Source: CAYMUC01 sp964471865 (GTDB lineage Bacteria; Actinomycetota; Acidimicrobiia; Acidimicrobiales; Ilumatobacteraceae). Taken from it: 44,894 nt of DNA. The translations under genes and the position numbers were made by a program. Within the stretch, counting starts at the first letter, position 1, and each line of letters starts with the position of its first letter. The stretch covers positions 1-44,894 of the forward strand of contig CAYYHU010000016.1 of NCBI GenBank assembly GCA_964471865.1, in the 5' to 3' direction. Positions 1-8,070 of this stretch are shown piece after piece. The notes below the pieces were generated by a model that searched no databases, was not told where the DNA came from, and saw only the letters and a program-made list of their open reading frames with translations.

Positions 1-1032
1 TGCGAACTCGCATCCCTCCAACAACTCTGTGACTACTGGGCCCATGACTTCGACTGGTTCGCCGTCCAGGAACGTTTCAATGCCTGGCCTCAGGTCCGCT
101 ACACCGCTGATGGAATCACCCTGCACGCGCTCCACGCGCGCAGCCCCCACCCCGACGCGATCCCGATCTGTCTGACCCATGGATGGCCAGGATCGATCGC
201 GGAATTCTTCGAGGTGATCGGGCCCCTGACCGATCCCGTTGCTCATGGTGGTGACGCGGCTGATGCGTTTCACGTCGTCGTGGTGTCGCTTCCCGGTTAC
301 GGCTTCTCCGGTCCCACCACCACCCGAGGTGTCGACATTCGAACCGCGGCCACCGCCATCGCCGGGCTGATGGAAGCCTTGGGTTACGACCGCTACATGG
401 CCCAAGGCGGAGACTGGGGGGCGATCGCCACCGCCCATCTCGCCCAGATCGCTCGCCACCATGTCATGGGCATCCATGTGAACATGGCGATCCCCCGTGC
501 TCCCGAAGGCGACCCGATGGCCGGCGTCACGGAGGAGGAACGCGGTTGGCTCGCGTCGATGGCAGCGTTTCGTGAAGAGGGCACCGGATACCAGCGCATT
601 CAGGGTTCCAAACCCCAAACCCTGGCCTACGGTCTCACTGATTCTCCTGCGGGTCTCGCGGGTTGGATCCTCGAGAAGTTCCGGGCCTGGAGCGACTGTG
701 ACGGCGACGTGTTCGGTCGTTTCACCATGGATCAGTTGTGCACGAACCTCACCATCTACTGGGTGACTGCGACGATCAACGCGTCGACGCGGATGTACTA
801 CGAGTCGATGCGGACCGGAGGCCTCGCCGCCATCAAGGGCCGCGTGGAGGTTCCCACCGCCATCGCGGTGTTCCCAGCCGAGATGATCCGTCCCCCACGA
901 GCCTGGTGTGAGGCTCTCTATGACCTCGAGCGGTGGACGATCATGCCTGCGGGTGGTCATTTCGCAGCCATGGAACAACCCGAGTTGCTCCTAGGAGACC
1001 TTCGAGCCTTCGCTCGACGATTCCGTTCCTGA
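1..1032 (+). CDS. Epoxide hydrolase, alpha/beta-hydrolase fold (5' end cut by window)
   Basis: The open frame runs from base 1 without a start, so the N-terminus lies outside the window. The visible part begins in the epoxide-hydrolase N-terminal region (CDYWAHDFDW), followed by the oxyanion-hole motif HGWPGS at about partial residues 60-65 and the nucleophile elbow GGDWG with its Asp at about partial residue 138. The catalytic His lies in GGHFAAME near the C-terminus. These are the marks of microsomal-type epoxide hydrolases, which open epoxides to diols through a covalent Asp ester. The gene converges on the P450 operon, and a P450 and an epoxide hydrolase side by side would suit oxidation of hydrophobic compounds, which is inference. 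It could also be a haloalkane-dehalogenase-like relative, but HGWPGS and the EHN-type N-terminus favour epoxide hydrolase. Confidence 0.88.
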   Translation, partial: CELASLQQLCDYWAHDFDWFAVQERFNAWPQVRYTADGITLHALHARSPHPDAIPICLTHGWPGSIAEFFEVIGPLTDPVAHGGDAADAFHVVVVSLPGYGFSGPTTTRGVDIRTAATAIAGLMEALGYDRYMAQGGDWGAIATAHLAQIARHHVMGIHVNMAIPRAPEGDPMAGVTEEERGWLASMAAFREEGTGYQRIQGSKPQTLAYGLTDSPAGLAGWILEKFRAWSDCDGDVFGRFTMDQLCTNLTIYWVTATINASTRMYYESMRTGGLAAIKGRVEVPTAIAVFPAEMIRPPRAWCEALYDLERWTIMPAGGHFAAMEQPELLLGDLRAFARRFRS

Positions 1033-1074
1033 TCGAACTGATGCCCAACGGTGCGACTCCGAGAACTCGCGATC

Positions 1075-1088
1075 CGGTGTCGACACCG
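1075..1088. terminator. Perfect 14-bp palindrome between convergent genes
   Basis: CGGTGTCGACACCG is perfectly self-complementary and lies in the 70-bp gap between two convergent genes. It could form a short hairpin acting as a bidirectional terminator. There is no T-tract on either side, so an operator or no function is equally possible. Confidence 0.3.
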
Positions 1089-1102
1089 ACGCGCACGGAT
1101 CT

Positions 1103-2353
1103 CTAGAGCGCGGTAAAGGTGATCGGGAGTTGCTTCATCGGACGCAAGAAGATGCTGGGCTCGTGCACCGGAGTACTGAGAGGTTCACGAAGTCGAATCT
1201 CGCCGAGTCGCTCGATGAGGATCGTGAACGAACTGAGCATTTCCTGACGTGCGAGTGCGGCGCCCACGCAAAAATGGTTGCCGAAGCCGAACGCGACGTG
1301 GTTGCGGGCATTGGCTCGGGTGATGTCGAAACGATCCGGTTCGTCATAGACCCGAGGATCACGATTCGCCGCGCCGAAGCGCATCATGACCGATGATCCG
1401 TCCGGAATCTCGACGCCAGCCACCTCGACTGGACAGGTCGTGGTGCGCCACAGCCCTTGGACAGGGGCGTCGTAGCGCAACACCTCCTCGATGAAGTTGC
1501 CCATCAGATCGGGCTGGTCCCGCAACAACTCCTGTTGATCCGGATGGGTGGCGAGCAGCCACATTCCCGCCGCGAGGGCTCCGGTGGTGGTTTCGAAACC
1601 TCCGGTCACGAGTTGATGCAGCAGGTCTTGGAGCTCGTTGATCGTCAAAGGCTCCTCATCCGCGCCGTGGGCGTGGACCAGCATCGAGATCAGATCGTCA
1701 CCGGGTTCGCTGCGCCGACGTTCGAACTCTGCAGCGAGGAAATGTTGGGCTTCGAGTTCGACCTCGACTTCCTCGAGGGCTTCCTCCACCGACATCTGAG
1801 GACGCTGTGCCAGCGCGAGCATCGCGTCAGCCCATCGGCGAAAAGTTCGATATTGGCTCCGGTCGAGACCGAGTTGTTCGGCGATGAAGATTCCCGGCAT
1901 GGGCAAAGCGAACTCGGACACGAACTCACAACTGCCCTGTGCGATCCATCCGTCGACGAGTTCGGAGGCGATCTGGTCGATATGGGGGGTGAACTCCTTC
2001 ACCGCCGCCGGAGTGAAGACTCGGTTCAGCAGTTTGCGATACCGGGTGTGAACTGGAGGGTCGGTCCGCTGCAGGGTCGAGGCCCGTGCCCAACCCTTCT
2101 CGGCGAGCACCCGGTGATACGTGATCGCAGCCTCGCCGGGGTTGCGGTTGCGGTTGGGCCGACTCGAAAAAGTCGAGACGTCCATGATGGTCTCGCGAAG
2201 TTCGCTCTGCCCGGCGATCACGTACTGATCGATATCGGCTTCATGCCACACCGGACACTGGGCGAGGCGGTCGGCGTAATAGGGGAACGGATCGTCTTGG
2301 ACGCCGGGGTCGCTCAGACCCCGGGTCGAACCAGAAGGATCGAGAGCTGTCAT
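1103..2353 (-). CDS. Cytochrome P450
   Basis: 416 residues, normal for a soluble bacterial class I P450. Visible hallmarks are the I-helix oxygen-activation motif GGFETT (residues 251-256), the K-helix ExxR (EVLR, 290-293) and the haem-binding loop FGFGNHFCVGAAL with the axial Cys at 362. No membrane segment is seen. It needs an external ferredoxin and reductase, none of which is encoded nearby. It is the last gene of the minus-strand operon and its ATG overlaps the esterase stop by 4 bp (ATGA), so it is probably translationally coupled. The substrate cannot be told from sequence; the neighbouring esterase, F420-type oxidoreductase and convergent epoxide hydrolase suggest lipid or xenobiotic oxidation. 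Confidence 0.95.
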   Translation of the reverse strand: MTALDPSGSTRGLSDPGVQDDPFPYYADRLAQCPVWHEADIDQYVIAGQSELRETIMDVSTFSSRPNRNRNPGEAAITYHRVLAEKGWARASTLQRTDPPVHTRYRKLLNRVFTPAAVKEFTPHIDQIASELVDGWIAQGSCEFVSEFALPMPGIFIAEQLGLDRSQYRTFRRWADAMLALAQRPQMSVEEALEEVEVELEAQHFLAAEFERRRSEPGDDLISMLVHAHGADEEPLTINELQDLLHQLVTGGFETTTGALAAGMWLLATHPDQQELLRDQPDLMGNFIEEVLRYDAPVQGLWRTTTCPVEVAGVEIPDGSSVMMRFGAANRDPRVYDEPDRFDITRANARNHVAFGFGNHFCVGAALARQEMLSSFTILIERLGEIRLREPLSTPVHEPSIFLRPMKQLPITFTAL

Positions 2354-3813
2354 CGTCTCACCACCGTGTCGAGGTTGCGGATCACGTCGCGATCCTCCCA
2401 GATCGCACGCAGGTCGGGTTCGGGGTCGTGCAGGAGTTCGCAGTGATCATCGAAACGCCATGTTGCGCGCCCTGAGAGGGTGAATGGCTCCCAGTCCACG
2501 GCCCCGGTATGCGCGAGGGTCGCCACCGCCGTCGAGTAGGCGACGGCGAGGGCTTCACGAGATGGCGGCTCTCCGGTGAACATCGTGACGCCGGGCGCAT
2601 CGAGATGAGCGAACGCAAACGGGATGTCGAGTCCGTGACAGGACCCCAACGCTCCACCGAAGGCTGGCGACTCCCAACTGAACCAATACATCCATGTCGC
2701 GGTGCCGGCCTCGGCCCGGGATTCGGCCACGACTTGAGCTCGACGTCTGAACACCTCGTCGGTCGTCGCGGCAGCGACGATCTGGCTGGGTGTCGAACCG
2801 GGCCGCGCGGACTCGTAACGCGACCAGACCTCATGGGGATCGTAGGGCGCTTGCGGGCCCACAAGTCCCTGCAGCGCCAGGAGCGCGAACTCGCGATCCA
2901 TCGCGGCATGAGTCGGATCGAAAGCCGTCCACAGCCGATTCTCGTCCTTGGTGGTGCCGATCACCAAGGGCGCGGGACTGTGAGCAAGGGCGTCGAGGAC
3001 ATCTTCTGGCAGAGCCGCTCCGCCCACTGTGGGCGCCATCTCATCGAAACGTCGGTTGGGCTGTTCCCCCAACCGACGTTGTGCGTCGAGGACTCCCTCC
3101 ACGCCCCGGGCGAAAAGGTCGTGCTCACTCGCCACTCCGGCCAAAGCGAGGACTTCACCTGCGATCTCTTCGGCCCGAACTCGCGTGCGCATCTGACCCG
3201 TCGAGGGGCTCATCGCCCAGGCTCCTGCTATCAGCCCGCTCGTCTCGGGTGAGGCCAACAACGCCAGCACGCTGCATCCTCCAGCGGACTCGCCAAGCAG
3301 AGTGATGCGGTTCGGATCGCCGCCGAACGCCGAGATCGAGGAGTGAACCCATCTGAGGGCCACGATCTGATCGAGGAGTCCGAGATTCCGTTCCCTCCAG
3401 AATCCGAACAAACCCAGGCGATAGTTGATCCCCACCACGATCGCTCCGTGACGCCGAGCGAACTCTCCGCCGTCGTACCAGGGTGCCGATGCGGCTCCGG
3501 TTTCGAACGCACCCCCGTGGATCCACACGATGACCGGAACCCGGTCGGCTGCGCTCACACCCGGGGGAACGAACACCGCCAGGTTCGTGCAGTCGTGATC
3601 CATCGGCCGATCGAGCCCCATGCCCTGTTCGAGCAGTCCGGGGATCTGCGGACAGATCGGACCGTGATCGGTGGCGTCGAGGATCCCTTCCCAGGACGTG
3701 ACCGGATCGGGCGGCTCCCCCAGCCGAGCCCGGGCATAGGGAATGCCGAGCGCGGCGGTGACGCCGTCTTCACGGTACTGGGGACGCAGGGACCCTGACG
3801 GCGTGTCGATCAT
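2350..3813 (-). CDS. Type-B carboxylesterase (PnbA-like)
   Basis: 487 residues, typical of carboxylesterase type B. The oxyanion-hole motif HGGAF is at 99-103, the nucleophile elbow GESAGG has Ser at 176, the acid residue is probably Glu291 (TKDENRLW) and the catalytic His is 393 (GSCHGLD). It would hydrolyse carboxylic esters. No signal peptide is visible, so it is likely cytoplasmic. The start overlaps the upstream LLM gene stop by 4 bp and the end overlaps the P450 start by 4 bp, tying the three into one transcript. The substrate is unknown; p-nitrobenzyl-esterase-like enzymes are usually broad. Confidence 0.93.
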   Translation of the reverse strand: MIDTPSGSLRPQYREDGVTAALGIPYARARLGEPPDPVTSWEGILDATDHGPICPQIPGLLEQGMGLDRPMDHDCTNLAVFVPPGVSAADRVPVIVWIHGGAFETGAASAPWYDGGEFARRHGAIVVGINYRLGLFGFWRERNLGLLDQIVALRWVHSSISAFGGDPNRITLLGESAGGCSVLALLASPETSGLIAGAWAMSPSTGQMRTRVRAEEIAGEVLALAGVASEHDLFARGVEGVLDAQRRLGEQPNRRFDEMAPTVGGAALPEDVLDALAHSPAPLVIGTTKDENRLWTAFDPTHAAMDREFALLALQGLVGPQAPYDPHEVWSRYESARPGSTPSQIVAAATTDEVFRRRAQVVAESRAEAGTATWMYWFSWESPAFGGALGSCHGLDIPFAFAHLDAPGVTMFTGEPPSREALAVAYSTAVATLAHTGAVDWEPFTLSGRATWRFDDHCELLHDPEPDLRAIWEDRDVIRNLDTVVRR

Positions 3814-4766
3814 GTGCCAGCCAGGCGGGCCACCACCGGAGCGAACGCGTCGAGATTCCGGTCCGACACCGAGATGTAGGACAAACCGAACCGCTCGCGA
3901 CGCTCGATGAGACGATCACAGATCGCGTCCACCGAGCCAATGAGGGCATTGGGGTGCTCCAGCATCTCGTCCGCGCTCAGGCCGAACATGCCCCCCATCT
4001 TTTCCGCTGTGGGTCCCGCCTGGTCGGTGACCACCGTGAAGTAGGCGCCCACTTCCAATTCGATGTCGTCGAACCGATCGCCGGCACCATCGCGGACCCA
4101 ACCGATCCGCTCGAGCATGCCTTGCGCAGATGCGGACTTGACGCCTTGAGGGCCCACCACTCCCGCTCGGTTGTCGAAGTTGAACGACACGATGTCGGCG
4201 ATACGGCCCGCCATGGTCAAGACCCGGCGCGCCCCGCCGCCGATCATGATCGGGGGTCGGGGTTGTTGCACCGGTGTGGGCTGGCCCTTGAATCCGTGAG
4301 CCGTCACCGTTCCGGTCCGGGGCGCGAGGTCCTCACCGGTGAAGAAGTCGTCGAGGAAGGCGACGGTGTCGGCGAGGCGTTCGAGGCGCACTCCGGGAGG
4401 ATCCATCTCGAGACCCATCGCTTCGTATTCCGACGCCACCCACCCGGCTCCGAGCCCCAACTCGAGGCGACCGTCAGACAACAGATCCAGGGTTGCAGCG
4501 GTCTTGGCCAAGACCACCGGGTGGTGATAATCGATGCACAACACCCGGGCTCCGACCCGCACCGTGTCGGTCACCGCTGCGGCTGCAGCCATCAACGGGA
4601 TGGCCGCCAGGGCCTGCCCGCCGTTGGATGCGGCATCGACGTAGTGATCCGAGACGTACAGCGTCGAGTACCCCGAGGCTTCGGTCCGCCGGGCGAGTTC
4701 GGTCCAGGCTGTCCCCGAGGCCGCATTGGAAGCCTGGATGGAAAAACGGAAAGGACGCGGTGCCAT
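3810..4766 (-). CDS. LLM-class (probably F420-dependent) oxidoreductase
   Basis: 318 residues from the start MAPRPFRF. This ATG is preferred over an in-frame one 30 bases upstream because an AGGAGG ribosome-binding site lies 8-9 bases before it and the longer version would overlap msrB. The protein has the luciferase-like TIM-barrel pattern: LYVSDHY after the first strand, a central region TDTVRVGARVLCIDYHHP, DLLSDGRLELGLGAGW and the conserved PPIMIGGGA. These fit the TIGR03621-like F420-dependent group, although FMN use cannot be excluded. It lies one base after the msrB stop and overlaps the esterase start by 4 bp. The substrate is unknown. Confidence 0.85.
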   Translation of the reverse strand: MAPRPFRFSIQASNAASGTAWTELARRTEASGYSTLYVSDHYVDAASNGGQALAAIPLMAAAAAVTDTVRVGARVLCIDYHHPVVLAKTAATLDLLSDGRLELGLGAGWVASEYEAMGLEMDPPGVRLERLADTVAFLDDFFTGEDLAPRTGTVTAHGFKGQPTPVQQPRPPIMIGGGARRVLTMAGRIADIVSFNFDNRAGVVGPQGVKSASAQGMLERIGWVRDGAGDRFDDIELEVGAYFTVVTDQAGPTAEKMGGMFGLSADEMLEHPNALIGSVDAICDRLIERRERFGLSYISVSDRNLDAFAPVVARLAGT

Positions 4767-4767
4767 A

Positions 4768-5223
4768 TCAGGCCTCCTGGCTGGGGGCCGCATCACTGGA
4801 CGCGGCGTCAGTGGGATCGGTGCTGCGTCGCTCGAGACGCAACGAAGCCGAATTCATGCAATAACGCTCTCCCGTGGGTCGCGGCCCATCGGGAAAGAGG
4901 TGACCGAGGTGGGCTCCGCAGTTGCCGCAGACGGCTTCGATGCGCACCATGCCATAGGAACGATCTTCATGGAACCCGACCGCGCCCGCAGCCACCGGAG
5001 CCCAGAACGATGGCCACCCGGTACCCGAGTCGTATTTCGTCTCGGAATCGAACAGAGCGATGTCGCACACCACACAGTGGTAGACGCCGGGATCCTTGGT
5101 GTTCCAGTACTCACCGGAAAAGGCTCTCTCGGTCGCTGAACACTGGGTCACCTGGTACTGCAAGGGTGTGAGTCGCGACCTGAGTTCCTCGTCGACGACC
5201 GTCGGATCGGGAGGTTGGCTCAT
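4768..5223 (-). CDS. msrB: Peptide-methionine (R)-S-oxide reductase
   Basis: 151 residues, a complete single-domain MsrB. Zinc ligands are Cys50 and Cys53 (CVVC) and Cys99 and Cys102 (CGNC); the catalytic cysteine is Cys122 in ERYCMNSASL; the substrate-pocket motif GTGWPSFW is present. It reduces methionine-R-sulfoxide in proteins in the cytoplasm. It is the first gene of a four-gene operon with the LLM oxidoreductase, esterase and P450, an uncommon grouping that links protein repair with oxidative chemistry. The start chosen (MSQPPDP) is the last ATG before the family domain; the longer in-frame version would run into the assembly gap. Confidence 0.95.
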   Translation of the reverse strand: MSQPPDPTVVDEELRSRLTPLQYQVTQCSATERAFSGEYWNTKDPGVYHCVVCDIALFDSETKYDSGTGWPSFWAPVAAGAVGFHEDRSYGMVRIEAVCGNCGAHLGHLFPDGPRPTGERYCMNSASLRLERRSTDPTDAASSDAAPSQEA

Positions 5224-5245
5224 CGCTCCAGCCTGCCACCCCGAG

Positions 5246-5251
5246 TAGCGT
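5246..5251 (+). promoter_or_regulatory. -10 box TAGCGT, leaderless start of EthD gene
   Basis: TAGCGT ends 6 bases before the GTG at 5258, the spacing expected when transcription starts on the start codon itself. No Shine-Dalgarno sequence is present. Confidence 0.45.
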
Positions 5252-5257
5252 TCAGGC

Positions 5258-5860
5258 GTGGCGAAACGCATCGTGTTCCTTCTCCGACGCCGTGACGGCC
5301 TCGANNNNNNNNNNNNNNNNNNNNNNNNNNNNNNNNNNNNNNNNNNNNNNNNNNNNNNNNNNNNNNNNNNNNNNNNNNNNNNNNNNNNNNNNNNNNNNNN
5401 NNNNGAACGGCGTTTCATCGATCATTCGGCGTCACCGATCTGGGAGGCCGTCGAACACGTCGTGCGAGTTGGCGACCAACGTCAAGCCACCGACGGAGAG
5501 ACCCGTCTGACCGCAGCGCTGCGACGTCGCGCCGATATCACCCGAGCCGAGTTCCTCGCCCATTGGCACGATGTCCATGGTCCTTTGGCTCTGGCGAACA
5601 ACGACGTGTTCGGCTTTCACCACTACGTGCAGTTGCATACACCCATGGAGGCCGACGATCACCCTCTTCGCCGCGCCCGCGGGGCCCCGGCCCCCTTCGA
5701 CGGGGTGAGTGAGGTCGTACTCGAAACAGTCTCGCCTGATCCGCAACGGGCCCGAGCGACGCGCGAGATGATCATGGAGGATGAAGCCCGCTTCGTCGAT
5801 TACGACGCATCTGCCGTCTATCACGGCGTGATCAGAGTGGTTCTGGATCGAACGATCTGA
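5258..5860 (+). CDS. EthD-domain protein, interrupted by assembly gap
   Basis: The N-terminus (KRIVFLLRRRDGL) looks like the first strand of an EthD/dimeric alpha-beta-barrel domain, and after the gap a second copy follows (LTAALRRRADITRAEFLAHWHDVHGPLA), so the protein probably holds two EthD domains in tandem. EthD is named from the ether-degradation locus of Rhodococcus; its exact role is unclear and many copies sit in lipid or aromatic catabolism. The frame holds with exactly 100 N, but that length is nominal. Divergent from msrB by 34 bp. A leaderless -10 box precedes the GTG start. Confidence 0.75.
   Translation: MAKRIVFLLRRRDGLXXXXXXXXXXXXXXXXXXXXXXXXXXXXXXXXXXERRFIDHSASPIWEAVEHVVRVGDQRQATDGETRLTAALRRRADITRAEFLAHWHDVHGPLALANNDVFGFHHYVQLHTPMEADDHPLRRARGAPAPFDGVSEVVLETVSPDPQRARATREMIMEDEARFVDYDASAVYHGVIRVVLDRTI
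5305..5404. other. Assembly gap (100 N)
   Basis: Exactly 100 N, a conventional placeholder for unknown length. The flanking bases do not repeat each other, unlike the third gap in this window. It interrupts the EthD gene. Confidence 0.97.
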
Positions 5861-5862
5861 CC

Positions 5863-5891
5863 TTGCGGAGTGATACCCCTGGGGGTATAGT
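5863..5891 (+). promoter_or_regulatory. CstR/CsoR-type promoter-operator of the rhodanese-SulP operon
   Basis: TTGCGG (5863-5868), a 17-bp spacer and TATAGT (5886-5891) form a near-consensus sigma-70-type promoter. The spacer holds the palindrome ATACCCCTGGGGGTAT (5873-5888), two 7-bp arms around TG, overlapping the -10 box. This is the operator pattern of DUF156 (CsoR/CstR/RcnR) repressors. The -10 ends 7 bases before the ATG at 5899, so the mRNA may be leaderless. The same geometry and reverse-complement-identical operator occur upstream of cstR at 24058-24086. Confidence 0.8.
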
Positions 5892-5898
5892 GAAGGAC

Positions 5899-6204
5899 AT
5901 GTTCTTCCCCGAGATCACCCCCACCCAACTCGCTGACGAACTGGCGAGTGCCACTCCCCCTTTCGTTCTCGATGTTCGCGAGCCCTGGGAACTCGCCGAT
6001 GGCGCGATCGCCGGAGCGGTCAACATCCCCCTTGGTGAACTCGGCGAACGCGCCAACGAAGTCCCCCGCGATCGCCGAGTCGTGGTGGTGTGCCGGTCCG
6101 GCAATCGTTCTCGAGCAGCCACCGACGCCCTCGATCGCGCCGGCTGGGATGCCCACAACCTCAAAGGCGGAATGTTGGCCTGGGAGCGGTCCGAGGCGGC
6201 ATGA
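5899..6204 (+). CDS. Single-domain rhodanese (sulfurtransferase)
   Basis: 101 residues, one rhodanese domain. The active-site loop CRSGNRS has its cysteine at residue 65, preceded by the usual FVLDVREPWE strand and followed by LKGGMLAWE. It carries sulfane sulfur as a cysteine persulfide and passes it to acceptors such as thiols, cyanide or sulfite. ATG at 5899 is chosen because the operator-promoter sits immediately upstream; the longer in-frame reading would run through the operator. The stop overlaps the SulP start (ATGA). It heads the operon and probably works like the CstA/rhodanese members of persulfide-detoxification operons. Confidence 0.9.
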   Translation: MFFPEITPTQLADELASATPPFVLDVREPWELADGAIAGAVNIPLGELGERANEVPRDRRVVVVCRSGNRSRAATDALDRAGWDAHNLKGGMLAWERSEAA

Positions 6205-7931
6205 GCCCGATGATCGAGCGTTTCGTCCCCGCAGTGGGATGGGGGCGTCGCTATCGCCGCGACGATCTCGGACCGGACCTGATCGCCGGACTCACCGTCG
6301 GGGCCATGTTGGTCCCTCAGGGCATGGCGTATGCCCAACTCGCGGGTCTCCCCCCTGAGATCGGGCTCTATTCGGTCACGCTGCCGTTGCTCGTCTACGC
6401 CATCTTCGGAACGTCTCGCCAACTCGCCGTGGGCCCCGTCGCCGTGGTCTCGTTGGTCACCGCCTCGGCGCTGGCGCCCATCGCCGAACAAGGCACCCAG
6501 GCCTACCTCGTGGGGGCCGCAGTGCTGGCCCTGCTCGTAGGAGTGATCAACATCGCATTGGGTGTGGTGCGAATGGGATGGGTGACGAATCTGTTGTCCC
6601 ATCCCGTGCTCGTGGGGTACACCGCAGCCGCTGCGATCATCATCGGAACCAGTCAGGTCAAGCATCTTCTCGGCGTCAAGATCCCCCGACGTGACGAGTG
6701 GATCGGCACGATCGAAGAATTGATCCGGGCCCTCGACTCGACGCGGGCGCTCACCTTGGCCATCGGCATCGCCGGACTTGTCGCTCTCACCCTGTTGAAA
6801 CGGTGGCGCAAGACGTTCCCGGGGGCTCTCGCCGTGGTCCTCGCCGGTGTGGGTGCCAGTGCGATCTTTGGACTCGCCGATCGTGATGTCGCCGTGGTGG
6901 GTGATATCCCCGGAGGTCTTCCCGGTTTGGGCCTTCCCGATCTGGGGGGCGGCATCGTGGGCGATCTGTTGCCGGCCGCCCTGGTGATCACCGTGGTGGG
7001 CTACGCCGAGAGCATCGCCGTGGCCAAGGTGTACGCCCGCCGGTCGCGCTACGAAATCGATCCCAACCAGGAACTCGTCGCCCTCGGAGCATCGAACCTC
7101 GCTGCGGGCGTGATCGGTGGCCAGCCCGTCACCGGCGGATTCTCACGAACTGCGGTCAATGCCACCGCTGGAGCCCGTACCCCGTTCTCCTCGATCGTCA
7201 GCGCAGCAGTGATCACCATCGTTCTTCTCGCAGCGACCGGATTGTTCACCGAACTTCCCCAGGCTCTGCTCGGCGCCATCGTGATCTCCGCTGTCGCGAG
7301 CCTCGTGGACGTCGCCGAAATGCGCCACATCGCATCGGTGAAACGTTCTGAAACCCTGACAATGGCGATTGCGTTCGTCGCCACGCTCGCTCTGGGCGTC
7401 GAAGTGGGGCTCGGTGTGGCCGTCATTGGATCTCTGGCCGTGGTCGTGACTCGGCTCATGAACCCCCATACCGCTGAACTCGGCCGCCTCGCCGGAACCG
7501 AGACCTACCGCAATCTGGCTCGGTTCCCCGAGGCCACCACCACCGAGGGCCTGGCCGTGCTGCGCATCGACGTCTCGTTGAACTTTGCCAACGCCACCTT
7601 CCTCAAGGATCGGCTCAAGAAACTCGAGGCCTCGCATCCCGAAGGGCTGCGCGCCATCGTCATCGACGGTGCTGGCATCAACGACATCGACGCATCCGCC
7701 GAGGCCACCCTCGCCGATCTACTCACCGACTACGAGGAACGCGGGATCGCACTTCATCTCGCGAATGTCAAAGGCCCGGTCCGCGACGTTCTCATTCGTT
7801 CCGGACTCTGGGCGCGACTCGGATCGGATCGTGCTCACCCCTCGGTTCATGCCGCCGTCGAAGCCGCCAGCGGTCGACTGGACCCCAGCCCCATGGATCG
7901 TCGCGCCCTGGGTGTCGACGAACGGCCATGA
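6201..7931 (+). CDS. SulP-family anion transporter with STAS domain
   Basis: 576 residues. The N-terminal signature (DLIAGLTVGAMLVPQGMAYA, then LPPEIGLYSV) and about ten or more hydrophobic segments are those of SulP permeases. After about residue 430 comes a STAS domain (LRIDVSLNFANATFLKDRL, GAGINDIDASAEATL). SulP proteins carry sulfate, bicarbonate or other anions across the inner membrane. ATG at 6201 overlaps the rhodanese stop by 4 bp; a longer upstream reading exists but lies wholly inside the rhodanese. Being translationally coupled to a rhodanese and under a CstR-type operator suggests a sulfur oxyanion as substrate, perhaps exporting sulfite, sulfate or thiosulfate; this is inference. 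Confidence 0.9.
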   Translation: MSPMIERFVPAVGWGRRYRRDDLGPDLIAGLTVGAMLVPQGMAYAQLAGLPPEIGLYSVTLPLLVYAIFGTSRQLAVGPVAVVSLVTASALAPIAEQGTQAYLVGAAVLALLVGVINIALGVVRMGWVTNLLSHPVLVGYTAAAAIIIGTSQVKHLLGVKIPRRDEWIGTIEELIRALDSTRALTLAIGIAGLVALTLLKRWRKTFPGALAVVLAGVGASAIFGLADRDVAVVGDIPGGLPGLGLPDLGGGIVGDLLPAALVITVVGYAESIAVAKVYARRSRYEIDPNQELVALGASNLAAGVIGGQPVTGGFSRTAVNATAGARTPFSSIVSAAVITIVLLAATGLFTELPQALLGAIVISAVASLVDVAEMRHIASVKRSETLTMAIAFVATLALGVEVGLGVAVIGSLAVVVTRLMNPHTAELGRLAGTETYRNLARFPEATTTEGLAVLRIDVSLNFANATFLKDRLKKLEASHPEGLRAIVIDGAGINDIDASAEATLADLLTDYEERGIALHLANVKGPVRDVLIRSGLWARLGSDRAHPSVHAAVEAASGRLDPSPMDRRALGVDERP

Positions 7932-7979
7932 CCTTCGACCACTCGAGAGGCTGGACCTCACCAACCGATCTCGTCCACC

Positions 7980-7998
7980 GATCCGGACCTGCCGGATC
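7980..7998 (+). terminator. Hairpin in the SulP-rhodanese spacer
   Basis: GATCCGG and CCGGATC (7-bp stem) flank a 5-base loop, in the 139-bp spacer after the SulP gene. No T-tract follows, so this is a possible attenuator or RNA processing site. A TACCGT box at 8036-8041 could start a separate transcript for the next gene. Nothing else is seen in the spacer. Confidence 0.3.
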
Positions 7999-8070
7999 CC
8001 GACCCCACCAGCGAACACGATCCGGATCCACCGGCTACCGTGACCACTACCAGGAGAAGGAGAAGACACC

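Noticed and set aside
1457..2446. Long plus-strand open frame opposite the P450
   Set aside because: It lies antisense to a P450 with all motifs intact and shows no family pattern; long shadow frames are expected in high-GC DNA.
3954..5171. 405-codon plus-strand frame opposite the LLM oxidoreductase and msrB
   Set aside because: Its translation is rich in Arg, His and Gly with no domain, and both genes on the other strand are fully recognisable.
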